Shown one piece after another: positions 7,719 to 16,700 of a DNA stretch of 64,000 nt. Location of the stretch: contig MSYE01000204.1 of the NCBI GenBank assembly GCA_002176905.1, positions 1 through 64,000 of the forward strand. The letters run 5' to 3'. Numbering within the stretch: the stretch's first letter is position 1; each line of letters starts with the position of its first letter. Source of the stretch: a bacterium F11. Its GTDB lineage: Bacteria > Elusimicrobiota > Elusimicrobia > F11. The notes beneath the pieces are model-generated. The model was not told where the DNA came from. It ran no database searches and saw nothing but the letters and a program-made list of their open reading frames with translations. Made by a program: the position numbers and the translations under genes.

Positions 7719-8174
7719 TTATTTATAGGAATCCCTTCGTTCCCATGGAATTCCCTCTATGTTGACAATCTCTTTATCCAGGTTGGGCCTATCGGGAAAT
7801 TTGGGATCAAAATATAGGGTTACGCTGATGTCTTCCTGGCTTCCTCTGTTTAATTGAACCCATTCATCAAGCCCTTCTTGGGCTTTTTCTTGTGACACAT
7901 ACGGTTTTCTGGTGGAAATGGGGATCCGTGCTTCATAAGGTTTCTTTTCCACCTCATAAGAAACAATCAGAACCGGAATATAGCCCAAGGTTTTCACCTT
8001 TCGAACGGCTCCGGTTTTGTTTTTTCTCCCAATGATTTCGGCTTCAGCAATTTCGGCCCGTTTGACCTTTCCTATGGTTGATGGCCAATTTGGGGTTTGG
8101 TCATTGCTCGCTGTTTCACATCCACAGAAAAACGGGATAGCCAAAAGAAAAAGGAGAACCGAGGTCCATTTCAT
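7719..8174 (-). CDS. DUF3592-like lipoprotein
   Basis: Starting at MKWTSVLLFLLAIPFFCGCE (151 residues); the longer frame overlaps the upstream gene. The N-terminus looks like a lipoprotein signal with Cys at the cleavage point. The mature domain begins NWPSTIGKVKRAEIAEAEI, contains PVLIVSYEVEKKPYEARIPI and ends with VTLYFDPKFPDRPNL, the same W-P-x-T-x-G, V-x-Y-x-V and Y-x-P-x-x-P order as DUF3592. Unlike the other two copies here it has no C-terminal membrane helix. The function is unknown. Confidence 0.75.
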   Translation of the reverse strand: MKWTSVLLFLLAIPFFCGCETASNDQTPNWPSTIGKVKRAEIAEAEIIGRKNKTGAVRKVKTLGYIPVLIVSYEVEKKPYEARIPISTRKPYVSQEKAQEGLDEWVQLNRGSQEDISVTLYFDPKFPDRPNLDKEIVNIEGIPWERRDSYK

Positions 8175-8187
8175 CTGTGTCTCAATC

Positions 8188-9105
8188 CTAATGCGGCGTG
8201 TAATGATACTGGAAATAATCTTGATGGTTGTCTTTTCCGATGGTTGTAATGAGATAGGAAATCCCCTCAAATCCCGTATCGATGCTCAGACGTTGCCAGG
8301 TTTTTTCCTTATCCAAACTAACAAATCCTGACGTGAGATCCCGGCTGGCCCATGTATCCTCTGTTAATTCAGGAGGCGCGGTATCCGCATGTTCGGGTTT
8401 GTCGGTTGCCCGTGCAAAATCACTCATCCCAACAATCGTTCCTTTGTTTAAGAAGAATTTGTACACATGAACCTTTATCATTTTGTCTTTATCGACCTGA
8501 TCATACTCTGCTTTGCCCACGTTTATTTCACCGATTTGTTTACCGGTATCGTTTTTGTACCAAACCCCGGACAACACCAATTGGGAATCGGGAATTTTTA
8601 CCGGTAACCATTTTTTGACTTTTTTGTACCCTATCTTTAATTCTTTTTCAGAAAGGCGCTCTCCTTTTCCTGGGAGAACAATGACGTTTTCGGGGAGATG
8701 CCGAACCGCATGGGTGAGATCAAAATCTTCTGGCAACGCCAATTTTGCAAACGTGGGAGGTTCGTTTGGTCCACGGAAACCCCAATAAAAACCGATCTTG
8801 TTCCAAAGTTTTTCGTTATTATAAATCTTTTCAAAACCTCGCTTTTTAAACTTTTTGATGATGGGGCGGGCGTCAATAACCTCGATTACCTTTGTTTTCA
8901 TGGGAATATTGTTATAGGTAAAAGCGACAAATTCATCCCCCTCTGAAATAGGGACATTGTTTTTGATGGCCATATGATGTCCCATCCCATAAAAGGTGTT
9001 TCTTTTGTAATCGAACACAGTCTCCTCCGCCTTGGCATTCGTCAGGTAAAATATTGATCCCCAAATCCCGATAAGACACAACCCAATGACTTGTTGATAT
9101 TTCAA
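8188..9105 (-). CDS. Secreted protein of unknown function
   Basis: A 305-residue protein with a signal peptide (cleavage near NAKAEE). It starts at TTG with a good AGGGGGA ribosome site. The mature part contains GMGHHMAIKNNVPISEGDEF, a central basic region and a C-terminal beta-rich part (SYLITTIGKDNHQDYFQYHY). No domain is recognised and no catalytic triad is visible. It lies 30 bp after the DUF3592 gene at 9136 and 13 bp before the DUF3592-like lipoprotein gene; all three are probably periplasm-facing. Confidence 0.6.
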   Translation of the reverse strand: MKYQQVIGLCLIGIWGSIFYLTNAKAEETVFDYKRNTFYGMGHHMAIKNNVPISEGDEFVAFTYNNIPMKTKVIEVIDARPIIKKFKKRGFEKIYNNEKLWNKIGFYWGFRGPNEPPTFAKLALPEDFDLTHAVRHLPENVIVLPGKGERLSEKELKIGYKKVKKWLPVKIPDSQLVLSGVWYKNDTGKQIGEINVGKAEYDQVDKDKMIKVHVYKFFLNKGTIVGMSDFARATDKPEHADTAPPELTEDTWASRDLTSGFVSLDKEKTWQRLSIDTGFEGISYLITTIGKDNHQDYFQYHYTPH

Positions 9106-9135
9106 TTTGTTTCCCCCTTTATTCTTATTCTATTT

Positions 9136-9639
9136 TCACTTAATTTTTCCGGATTCAATCCCGCTGGCAAGAAAGCGGATGAAAAAACCAAAAAACAAAA
9201 ACAACAAAGGAACAAACATCAGTATGAATCCCGTTGGGTCGAACGACTTCACCAAGACCGCTTGCGATGGGTTTTTGGGATTAAAATAACACGTTGATTC
9301 CGAATCGATCGGATAAGCATCAACAATATCTTTCGCCCATTTGTATTGGGCAATTTTTCCAAAGGGCCGATAACCGGAAGCTTCTACGACGGTGCCATCC
9401 ACCGTAAACTGATACACAACATGAGGAGAAAACATCGCCCCCTTTCCGATATCACGCGATGACACATGGTGTTTTTTTACTTCTGCTGAAACAATGCGAC
9501 AACGGGCCTCCGTCCAATTGTGCAAGTTAAAGAATTTGGTTATTTGCGGTAAAGAAATCATAAAAAAGAGAACCACAAAAGCACCAATGAACACATTCCC
9601 CATTATCCAAACCGGACCCGCTGATTTTTTCTTATTCAT
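9136..9639 (-). CDS. DUF3592 membrane protein
   Basis: Starting at MNKKKSAGPVWIMGN (167 residues), with GAGGATGAAATT upstream; the longer frame overlaps the PDZ gene. One membrane helix at about residues 10-32 and a second near 136-156 bracket the beta domain. That domain runs from NWTEARCRIVSAEVKKHHV, through VVYQFTVDGTVVEASGYRPF, to STCYFNPKNPSQAVLV, which is diagnostic for DUF3592. It resembles the gene at 353 more than the lipoprotein copy at 7719. The role is unknown. Confidence 0.8.
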   Translation of the reverse strand: MNKKKSAGPVWIMGNVFIGAFVVLFFMISLPQITKFFNLHNWTEARCRIVSAEVKKHHVSSRDIGKGAMFSPHVVYQFTVDGTVVEASGYRPFGKIAQYKWAKDIVDAYPIDSESTCYFNPKNPSQAVLVKSFDPTGFILMFVPLLFLFFGFFIRFLASGIESGKIK

Positions 9640-9643
9640 AATT

Positions 9644-10513
9644 TCATCCTCGCTTTTTCTTTGTGTCAATTTTTTCTGTGGTAACCGATAGAGTTTTCCC
9701 TGTCTTGATATCGATGAGCCTGTATATATAACGAACCGACCGAAGCTGGTAGTTATGCGAATTGTCATTCATAATATCGATGGATACCAAATGCGAAGCA
9801 CCTGTTAATTCCACAATTTTCTCGCGCAACGCTTCATTTAAAAAGCGTGTTTGTTGAAACCTGATTTCTTTGAGAACTTCATCAGAGAGCTGTTCGGTAA
9901 AAATCCGAAAATTGGGGGCCCATGAGAAAAACTCGGCAAAAGCGGCATTAAAAGAATCTCTCGTGTGATCCTTGATGGCCTGGTATTTCTTTTCCAAATC
10001 CTTCTTGAACGCATCTTTCCTTTCTTTTGGATAATCCTTTGGTAGCCCCTCTTCAAAAGGACGGGTCCATTCGTATTTGTTGATGATGGTTAACAAGCTG
10101 ACCTCGTTCCCGCAGACAATAAGCTCTTCCAATTGCTTGTTATCTGCCCCGTTTTGCTTGGCGTGGATTAGAAGCGGTTTAATAACCTTTCTTCTGATTC
10201 TCTCGTTTCGTTCAAAGGTGAGGCGCAACCTTTTTTTGCCCGATCTCGAATAAACAGCAAACAATTCCTTGCAAGAGGCAAGCGGTTCCCCTCGGGCTTT
10301 CAATATTTTGTCTCCCACGCGAAATTTGGCCTTATCAAAAATACTTCCCGGTTGAATGTCTTGTATCATCAACTCCGAATCAAAAACAACTCCCATGTTG
10401 GGAACATAAGGAAGTATTTTTCCTTTCAGCTCTTTTTCTGCTTTTGCAATATGAGCCGATAAAACCACAAGCAAACCCATCAACAGAAGCGAAACCCCAA
10501 TGGATTTTTTCAT
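9644..10513 (-). CDS. PDZ-domain periplasmic protein
   Basis: Starting at MKKSIGVSLLLMGLLVVL (289 residues), giving a clean signal peptide ending SAHIAKA; an ATG at 10543 would overlap the upstream gene. Residues about 40-105 form a PDZ-like domain (LMIQDIQPGSIFDKAKFRVG, DKILKARGEPLASC, RLRLTFERN). A helical, charged middle part follows (EEGLPKDYPKERKDAFKKDL), then a C-terminal beta segment. No protease domain is present, so it is more likely a scaffold or adaptor than an enzyme. It lies 4 bp upstream of the DUF3592 gene. Confidence 0.7.
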   Translation of the reverse strand: MKKSIGVSLLLMGLLVVLSAHIAKAEKELKGKILPYVPNMGVVFDSELMIQDIQPGSIFDKAKFRVGDKILKARGEPLASCKELFAVYSRSGKKRLRLTFERNERIRRKVIKPLLIHAKQNGADNKQLEELIVCGNEVSLLTIINKYEWTRPFEEGLPKDYPKERKDAFKKDLEKKYQAIKDHTRDSFNAAFAEFFSWAPNFRIFTEQLSDEVLKEIRFQQTRFLNEALREKIVELTGASHLVSIDIMNDNSHNYQLRSVRYIYRLIDIKTGKTLSVTTEKIDTKKKRG

Positions 10514-10529
10514 CTTTCTTTTAATCCCC

Positions 10530-11039
10530 TTAATCCATCGCATCGCAAGAATGGGACAAGCCCTCGAGCGATTTGAGGATTGTTCGGATGGACCCTCCTT
10601 CGCTGATCATCCATTCCGCACTGTAATACCCGGCCCCATCCGAAAAGGACCCTCTCAGAACCCAGGTGTTTTCCCAGATATGCTCGATGCGATATTGGTC
10701 TTTGGACACATAATCTTCATTTTTATAAACATTCCAGGGGTTGAACATTCCCGTAACATCGAGCTCTATTGGTTTGTCCTGAATTTCAACTTTCATTGAT
10801 ACAAGCTCTCTTCTAGGAACATCTCCATCCGAACCAAAGAACGGCTTCCCATCAATTAAACAAATGGATTCCTTACCGCATCTCTTTAGCTTGTGCTCGG
10901 CGGCAACAAATTCCGTGGATTGCAGCGTCAATTTGTGTCCTTTTTCGTATTCAAAGACCACTTCCCGAAAATCTTTCCCTTTTGTCCAGGCGAGATTTGC
11001 CACCAACACAAACGGAATCATAAAAAATACACATTTCAT
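10530..11039 (-). CDS. Secreted protein of unknown function
   Basis: Starting at MKCVFFMIPFVLVANLAWTK (169 residues), preceded by GGAGGGATAAG; the longer frame overlaps the LA_2272-like gene. After the signal peptide the mature part is beta-rich (VVFEYEKGHKLTLQSTEFV, MKVEIQDKPIELDVTGMF) and ends near SEGGSIRTILKSLEGLSHSC. Four Cys in the mature part could form disulfides. The family is unrecognised. It is part of the tight minus-strand run with the PDZ gene. Confidence 0.6.
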   Translation of the reverse strand: MKCVFFMIPFVLVANLAWTKGKDFREVVFEYEKGHKLTLQSTEFVAAEHKLKRCGKESICLIDGKPFFGSDGDVPRRELVSMKVEIQDKPIELDVTGMFNPWNVYKNEDYVSKDQYRIEHIWENTWVLRGSFSDGAGYYSAEWMISEGGSIRTILKSLEGLSHSCDAMD

Positions 11040-11049
11040 CTTATCCCTC

Positions 11050-11670
11050 CTAAAATGATGCATAGACAATCGGCATGAATTTTCTATCGTGAGGTCCGCG
11101 AACATTGAGAAGCCCAATTTGAACGCCTTTGACAGTCCTTGCGGAGTTAAATAACCCGATTTGCAATCCGGTTAATTCGTCGCTAAAGTTTATAATGCCA
11201 ATACATACCCCTTTTAAATGGCGAACGTGTATATTGATAATTCCGATATCAAGGCCACGAACCGTGTCCATCCCAAAATTTCCGATGAAACCCGCTCGAA
11301 TTCCGGTCATCTTATTCGAAATATTTATTAATCCAACTGGAACGCCCGTCATGTCACCACCATAATTTACCAATCCTGCCTGAAACCCAATTAGGTTCTT
11401 CCCTGCTCCATTGGCCAGTCCAACTTGACCTCCTCGCACATTCTCGTGTATGAAATTACCAAGCCCAAAATCAACACCATATATTCTAAAGTTTTCACCA
11501 TATCCAAGATTTAGTTTCAAACCAGTAATGGTCCTATTACTTGACACCAATTGGAGATCCCGACCCCAAATAGAAATCTGAAGTGGAGAAGATTTGGCGC
11601 TTATGACTTGGAATGGGAGTAACACCACTGGTGTCAAAATCAAAATAAAACTAACGATATTTTTTCTCAT
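11050..11670 (-). CDS. LA_2272-type surface repeat protein
   Basis: A 206-residue protein with a signal peptide (about residues 1-25). The mature part is built from repeats of about 20-24 residues of the form G-x-x-x-G-[LI]-[IV]-N. Examples are VGLANGAGKNLIGFQAGLVN, VPVGLINISNKMTGIRAGF and LKGVCIGIINFSDELTGLQ. This is the pattern of the LA_2272 surface-repeat family first noted in Leptospira, and is expected to form a regular beta-solenoid or barrel-like sheet. It probably faces the cell surface or periplasm. It opens the continuous gene run that ends at 3257. Confidence 0.75.
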   Translation of the reverse strand: MRKNIVSFILILTPVVLLPFQVISAKSSPLQISIWGRDLQLVSSNRTITGLKLNLGYGENFRIYGVDFGLGNFIHENVRGGQVGLANGAGKNLIGFQAGLVNYGGDMTGVPVGLINISNKMTGIRAGFIGNFGMDTVRGLDIGIINIHVRHLKGVCIGIINFSDELTGLQIGLFNSARTVKGVQIGLLNVRGPHDRKFMPIVYASF

Positions 11671-11692
11671 TAAAAGTTTCCTTCCTTGGGGT

Positions 11693-12160
11693 TTAAAAGT
11701 GGCCTGACCCTATTTTCCTGTTTTCCATATTGAAAAATATTAACTTAATTAAGGGAATTATTCCGATCATCCAGAGCGAAAGTTGGAAAAGTGTATACCA
11801 AAGGGGTGTTCCTGGATTTAATATTTCAAGTTTTTCAACAAAGAGAACTTCACAGGCCCCATTTCCCATATCCTTTCTCGACTGACTCGAATTCCGCCAA
11901 TAAGGATTACCGACTTCTCGGTAGTTCACCAGATTCCCGGATATATGAACCTGATCTCCTTTTCGTACAGTTTCAATTTTATTTCGAATTGAATCGCTGT
12001 CAGTAATGAGATGATTATTGGATAACGCGTATAGGTCGAATGACACGCCTGCGGGCCATTTAACATAACAGGTCCAAGATCCATTTTTATACTTAACCTT
12101 CCTAAAATCTTCCGTTTTTAAATTCTCTCCCCAAATCACACAGAAATCTTTGGTGTCCAA
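11693..12160 (-). pseudogene. 5'-truncated gene of a conserved WGEN/SNNHL family
   Basis: The 155 residues match, from memory, the C-terminal part of a widespread hypothetical family: DFCVIWGENL, NGSWTCYVKWP, LSNNHLITD, VRKGDQVHISGNLVNY, then DMGNGACEVLFVEKLEIL and a terminal membrane helix. In that family the D-L-C-V-x-W-G motif is preceded by a substantial N-terminal part. Here coding sequence stops at the GGTACCGGTTCTT repeat near 12178, and only a TTG start without a ribosome site is available. The truncation coincides with the left edge of the mobile HTH/Fic module. The function is unknown even in intact members. Confidence 0.55.
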
Positions 12161-12177
12161 TGAGTTTTCGTCATGGT

Positions 12178-12193
12178 CCTTGGTACCGGTTCT
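12178..12193 (+). repeat. Left 16-bp direct repeat of the mobile module
   Basis: CCTTGGTACCGGTTCT occurs here and, identically and in the same orientation, at 13555-13570. The two copies bracket a 1.4-kb segment with the HTH/Fic gene pair. This copy lies at the truncation point of the gene at 11693 and also forms part of a larger palindrome. Direct repeats of this kind suggest that the bracketed segment moved or recombined as a unit. Confidence 0.7.
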
Positions 12194-12247
12194 TAAGGTG
12201 CCGGTTTTTGCGCGCCTTGGAAAGGTGGCACTTTAAGAACCGGTACC
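12182..12247. repeat. 21-bp palindrome with GGTACCGGTTCTT arms
   Basis: The arm at 12182-12202 (starting GGTACCGGTTCTTAA and ending GGTGCC) pairs with the arm at 12227-12247 with one mismatch, around a 24-nt loop. Further right the same core is repeated as AACCGGTACCATTAG near 12238-12252 and 12256-12270, and CGGTACCATTAG near 12272-12283. The cluster fills the space between the Fic gene and the truncated gene. It could be a terminator, an end sequence for a mobile unit, or a REP-like element. Confidence 0.65.
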
Positions 12248-12286
12248 ATTAGAAGAACCGGTACCATTAGACGGTACCATTAGCTT

Positions 12287-12293
12287 GTTAGGT
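12287..12293 (-). other. Orphan attC-type core half-site on the Fic gene stop
   Basis: On the gene strand this reads ACCTAAC, a perfect RYYYAAC core box, and contains the TAA stop of the Fic-domain gene. This arrangement is typical of cassette genes. No partner GTTRRRY box is visible in the next 130 bp, where the palindromic GGTACCGGTTCTT repeats are found instead. It may be coincidence or the remains of an attC site. Confidence 0.25.
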
Positions 12294-12917
12294 GGTTCCC
12301 TCTTTTTCATTACCCACAAAATTATCAATAAATTGAATTAATGGGGCATAGTTTTCTTGATCAGCTTTCTTCATTGCTTCAATGTACTGGTTTCGAATGC
12401 GATTCCCTTGTTCCATTAATTGAATTTGTGGCCATTTTGGCAGTCGATGGTTCTTCGATTTGAGGTATATATCAGTAATAAGTCTGGCATGTCTTCCATT
12501 TCCGTTTGCAAAAGGATGAATTCTCGTTAGGCGGTTTTGCAAGCGGGCAGCAACCTCCAACACAGGCATTGAAGAATGCGGTGAGTTCCAGTATTTAAAA
12601 TCACCACACAATACCCCAATTTGTTCAGGAATAAGGTGATAATCGATCCCGATATTTCTTGAATCGGTACGGTATTTCCCGGCCCAATCCCAAATATCAC
12701 CGAACATATTTAAATGAACATCACGGATAAATTTATCAGTTATCCAATCCCCCTGAATTTTCTTTCGGGTGGGCTTAAATACATACTTTAGGTACGCGCG
12801 AGTGATATTCTCTAATTCTGCCGCATTCCGAGCCCCCCGTGTTGTTAACTGGGGCTGCTTTAGTCCTGAGATATCCTCATGATTTGTCACACCTAATGGT
12901 TGAGTTTCATCAATCAT
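12288..12917 (-). CDS. Mobile mystery protein B, Fic domain
   Basis: A 209-residue protein with the complete Fic catalytic motif HPFANGNGRHAR near residues 136-147. The helix that normally precedes the Fic core contains DIWDWAGKYRTDSRNIGIDY. Fic enzymes usually transfer AMP or related groups to proteins. Gene order, size and motifs match the 'mobile mystery' A/B pair (TIGR02612/TIGR02613), described as a two-gene unit of sporadic distribution resembling addiction modules. It overlaps the upstream HTH gene by 8 bp, so it is probably translationally coupled and repressed by it. All Fic catalytic residues appear intact. Confidence 0.85.
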   Translation of the reverse strand: MIDETQPLGVTNHEDISGLKQPQLTTRGARNAAELENITRAYLKYVFKPTRKKIQGDWITDKFIRDVHLNMFGDIWDWAGKYRTDSRNIGIDYHLIPEQIGVLCGDFKYWNSPHSSMPVLEVAARLQNRLTRIHPFANGNGRHARLITDIYLKSKNHRLPKWPQIQLMEQGNRIRNQYIEAMKKADQENYAPLIQFIDNFVGNEKEGTT

Positions 12918-13377
12918 TGATTTCTTCCCATAACTGTTCCCTTCGATCGTTTAGAATTTCCTCTGTGTATTTGTTAAGAAGTTGTTTAAAAACCTCTTGA
13001 TCTGGAGCTTGATCCTCGAGAGCCATTGTCCCCATGGTTTGTTTTAGTCGCTTCAAAGCAATGATGCGCGCGCGAACTCTTAGCAATTCTTCTATAGGTT
13101 TTTTGGGCCTAGGTTCTATTATGAGTTGACATGATAAGGCGTCAAATATCCGGTTGATCGTACTTATTTGCGGATCAATTTTTCCTGCTTCAATACCAGC
13201 AACATGGGGCTGGGACATTTTTGCTCGTTTCGCTAAGGTCGCCTGGGTCATCCTTTGTGCACCTCGAAGGATTCTAATCCACTCCGAAAAAGATGGCTCC
13301 CACACCGCATTTTTTGAAGGAGTGGTAAGGCGGGATAACGACATCTCATCCAATACATTCAATTTTTTTCGTCTCAT
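12910..13377 (-). CDS. Mobile mystery protein A, HTH regulator
   Basis: A 155-residue protein with an XRE-type helix-turn-helix at about residues 30-85 (RGAQRMTQATLAKRAKMSQ, then HVAGIEAGKIDPQISTINRI). A helical C-terminal half is rich in Lys, Glu and Gln. It is the upstream partner of the Fic-domain gene, as in the TIGR02612/TIGR02613 pair. It probably binds its own promoter region, an AT-rich stretch at 13378-13510, and may neutralise the Fic partner. The TTG-free ATG start has only a weak ribosome site. Confidence 0.8.
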   Translation of the reverse strand: MRRKKLNVLDEMSLSRLTTPSKNAVWEPSFSEWIRILRGAQRMTQATLAKRAKMSQPHVAGIEAGKIDPQISTINRIFDALSCQLIIEPRPKKPIEELLRVRARIIALKRLKQTMGTMALEDQAPDQEVFKQLLNKYTEEILNDRREQLWEEIND

Positions 13378-13735
13378 AAAGAAAGTATATATCCTTAAAC
13401 ATATAAATGCAACAGTATTTTATATATAACTATATATAATTAACATGCTTATTTATATTAGTATATATATAATTTATATTTCAAATATCTGATAATCAAC
13501 ATTATAATCTTTTTTGTGTCCATATAGGGACACGTGATGAACGAAATCCAAGGGCCTTGGTACCGGTTCTCCTAGAGGGTAACCTGCCCCCTACCCCCCT
13601 TCCCTCTTAATCCCTGGCAAAAAATTCCCTGCTGGGATTCTTCTTCAAACCTCGAGAGGCTATTGGATCAAATTACTGCTTGGCCAAAATGATGCATCAT
13701 GGAGATATACCAACACAAGAATAGGGGGCTTGAAT
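13378..13735. promoter_or_regulatory. AT-rich divergent intergenic region with operator-like repeat
   Basis: This 358-bp gap separates the divergent HTH/Fic pair and the plus-strand Fn3 operon, so it must hold both promoters. The first 130 bp are extremely AT-rich with TATATA-type runs, suited to a sigma-70 promoter for the HTH gene. GTGTCCATATAGGGACAC at 13516-13533 is a perfect 6-bp inverted repeat around a 6-bp spacer and is a candidate repressor site. The right 16-bp direct repeat of the mobile module lies at 13555-13570. No coding sequence is seen in the remainder. Confidence 0.5.
13555..13570 (+). repeat. Right 16-bp direct repeat of the mobile module
   Basis: A perfect second copy of CCTTGGTACCGGTTCT, 1,377 bp from the left copy and in the same orientation. 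The left copy continues into an extended palindrome (TTAAGGTGCC), while here the sequence continues CCTAGAGGGTAACC, so only the 16-bp core is shared. With the left copy it delimits the HTH/Fic segment. Confidence 0.7.
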
Positions 13736-16700
13736 GTGTTAATCGATCCATTTTCTGCAAACTCCAAATTATCATTGATTGCCAAGCATAAAGGGATGGT
13801 TTTTTTGGTTTTATGGGCTTTATCCTTGCTCCTTATTATAAAGGCCGAAGCCGGATGGGTTGAAGAGGAGTTGCGTCAGGATATTGGTTATGTTAGCTCC
13901 GGATTTCCTCAGATTCTCATTGATTCCGCCAACAACAAGCACATCGTTATAATTATCAAAGACGGGGATACTCGCCGCGATTTCAAATACGCGAAGAAAG
14001 TGAATGGGACTTGGGATATTCAAATTATTGAAACCCTGCCCAGAGTCCTTTATCATGAATCAATAGCCATGGTTTTGGATGCGGATGGGAGGCCTCATGT
14101 CAGTTATAGCAATGGGGATCTCACAAAATACGCGACGTTAACGGATACGGGGTGGGATATTCAATTGATTGAGGATACCATCACTCGGATTCGAAAACTT
14201 CGAATTGATCTAGACTCAGAAAATAAACCCCACATTGTTATTAACTCCCTTGATGGTTTGTTTTATGTTACTCACCCCATTGATACGTGGGTTTCTGATT
14301 TGGTTGGCCCTCAGAGTGAGTTTTCCTTCAATTTGGACTCAAACGATATTCCTCACGTTGTCCATTTTAATGCGAATCAGGATAATGAGATTTTGGTATC
14401 CACGTGGACTAGAACGGGATGGTCGGCTGAAATTATTGATACCTCCCCTGAATGGAAACCCTATTTGGATTCAAAATTCGATTCCCAGAATCACCTACAC
14501 ATCGTCTATCAAGATGGGACCAACGAAGATATGGAATACCTTCATTGGACTGGATCTGAATGGGATGTTGAAACAATAGAGTCTGAAGGTCGGATTTTGG
14601 GACACCCGTCATTGGTGTTAGATTCCCAAAACAATCCCCATGTTTCTTACTATGACCAAGATCTTTTACGCATCCGATATGCCTTCAAAAAGGATGGAAA
14701 TTGGGATATTTATTTGATTCCCTCTTCTCGATACACCTATTCCTTGGTTCTGGACATTTCTGAAGACCCTCATTTATCAACCGATCAGCAAATTTATTCC
14801 TATAGCGTATCCCCAACCCCTCCCACCATAATTCATGTTTCGGATGTCACCCATCATTCCATTCATTGGGAATGGAATGAACTCAACGGAGATGGCACTC
14901 AGTTTCGAATCCGAAATTCGGAGGATGATAGTGTTCTTTCTGGGGATTTGCCGCCCGGCACCACCTATTGGGTATGGGCCAATTTACGGCCGAAAACCTA
15001 TTATGAAATTTATGTGGAAGCCTTCAACAGTTTTGGGACAGCACCATCCGCATCTCAGGGAACGAGCACAACTCGCGATCCCAGTATTCTTATTCCTCCT
15101 CCCCGCATTTACCGCGATGGAAGAACAGAGGACTCAATTGAATGGGGTTGGGACGACCTCAATGAGATGGAATTGGGGTACCGTGTCCTGAGAGCTGAGG
15201 ACTTGGTCAACATTTCTGGAGATCTTCCCCCGGACACCGAGACGTGGACTCAAACGGGACTCTTACCTGAAACCAAATATTCGATTTATGTTGAGGCATT
15301 TGACGCCAATGGTTCGACCAGAACTTTCAACTCCCAAACTGCAATGACCTTACGTGATCCCCGTATCCTGGTCCCTCCTGTGTACAGATTCATACAAGAA
15401 ACCACTCCGACCTCTATTAAATGGGAATGGAGTGATCCCAATGAATTCGAATTGGGAGTCCGCGTTCTTCGCGCTGAGGACTTGGTCAATATATCCGGGG
15501 ATCTTCCCCCAAACACCACGACGTGGACTCAAACGGGATTGCCGCCCGAAACCGAATATTCGATTTATGTAGAAGCGTTTGATGTGAACGGTTCAACAAG
15601 ACTTGATTACCCCAAAACGGAGAGAACTTATTTTGACCCCACTGTTCTCCATCCTTCTCCCCAGCACTGGGCGATGGGTATCACCACCACCACCCTGACT
15701 TGGACGTGGGAAGATCCCAATGAAATTGAATTGGGTTACCGGGTTATTCGAGCCGAAGATGGGTTGGATTTATCAGGAGATCTTCCTCCCAACACCACTC
15801 ACTGGATTCATACGGGATTGGAACCGAATACAGAATATGCCGTTCATGTGGAGGCTTTTAATGCGGAGGAAACCAAGAGGACTGTTTACCCAGCCAGGAG
15901 AACAACTCTCCGGGACCCCAGTAAACTCTATGCTCCGGTTAGCATCTCGTACGATACATCCCTATCTGCAACGGCCATAACTTGGAAATGGATAGACGTG
16001 AATCAAATTGAGACAGGATACCGGGTGAAACGCGTTGGGGACGATGTGAACCTTTCAGGAGATCTCCCTGCTGATACCTTCTCGTGGCGTCACGAAAACC
16101 TTCTCCCCAATACCTCTTATCAAATTTATGTTGAAGCTTTCACTCTGGATGAAACCACTCGGTCGGTCTCCTCCCTTTCACTTTACACCTTGGCTATTCC
16201 TCACAGTGATTTACAGTTGACAGGTGTTGGTCTCAACTCAGTGAGCTTAAGTTGGTCAAGAAATGGAGCTCCCCCCGAAACGTATTATAGGGTTGGGTAT
16301 GGATTGACGGATTATATTCCCGAAGATTCTGTCCTTGTTACCGCAACGTCAAAGGAGATTACAGGGCTCCTACCAGAAACCACCTACTATTTTTGGCTCA
16401 CCTCCGTTAATGAAACGGGGCGGGGCTGGGGCCACGGTGAGCTCATAACAGCATACACCCAATTTCAAGAGCCTCCCCAGAATCAACCCTTAAGCAATGT
16501 GATTGCGTATCCCAATCCAATGAGTTTTTCCGACGGAAATCAAAAAATGACGTTTTCTAATCTCAACTCCCAATCTACGCTTCGGATCTACACCATCACT
16601 GGCGATTTGGTGCGTGAATTGAAAGCCAACAACACCGGAGAAGCGATGTGGTTTGGTAAAAATGACTTTGGGAAGGAAGTGGCCTCAGGTGTTTATTTCG

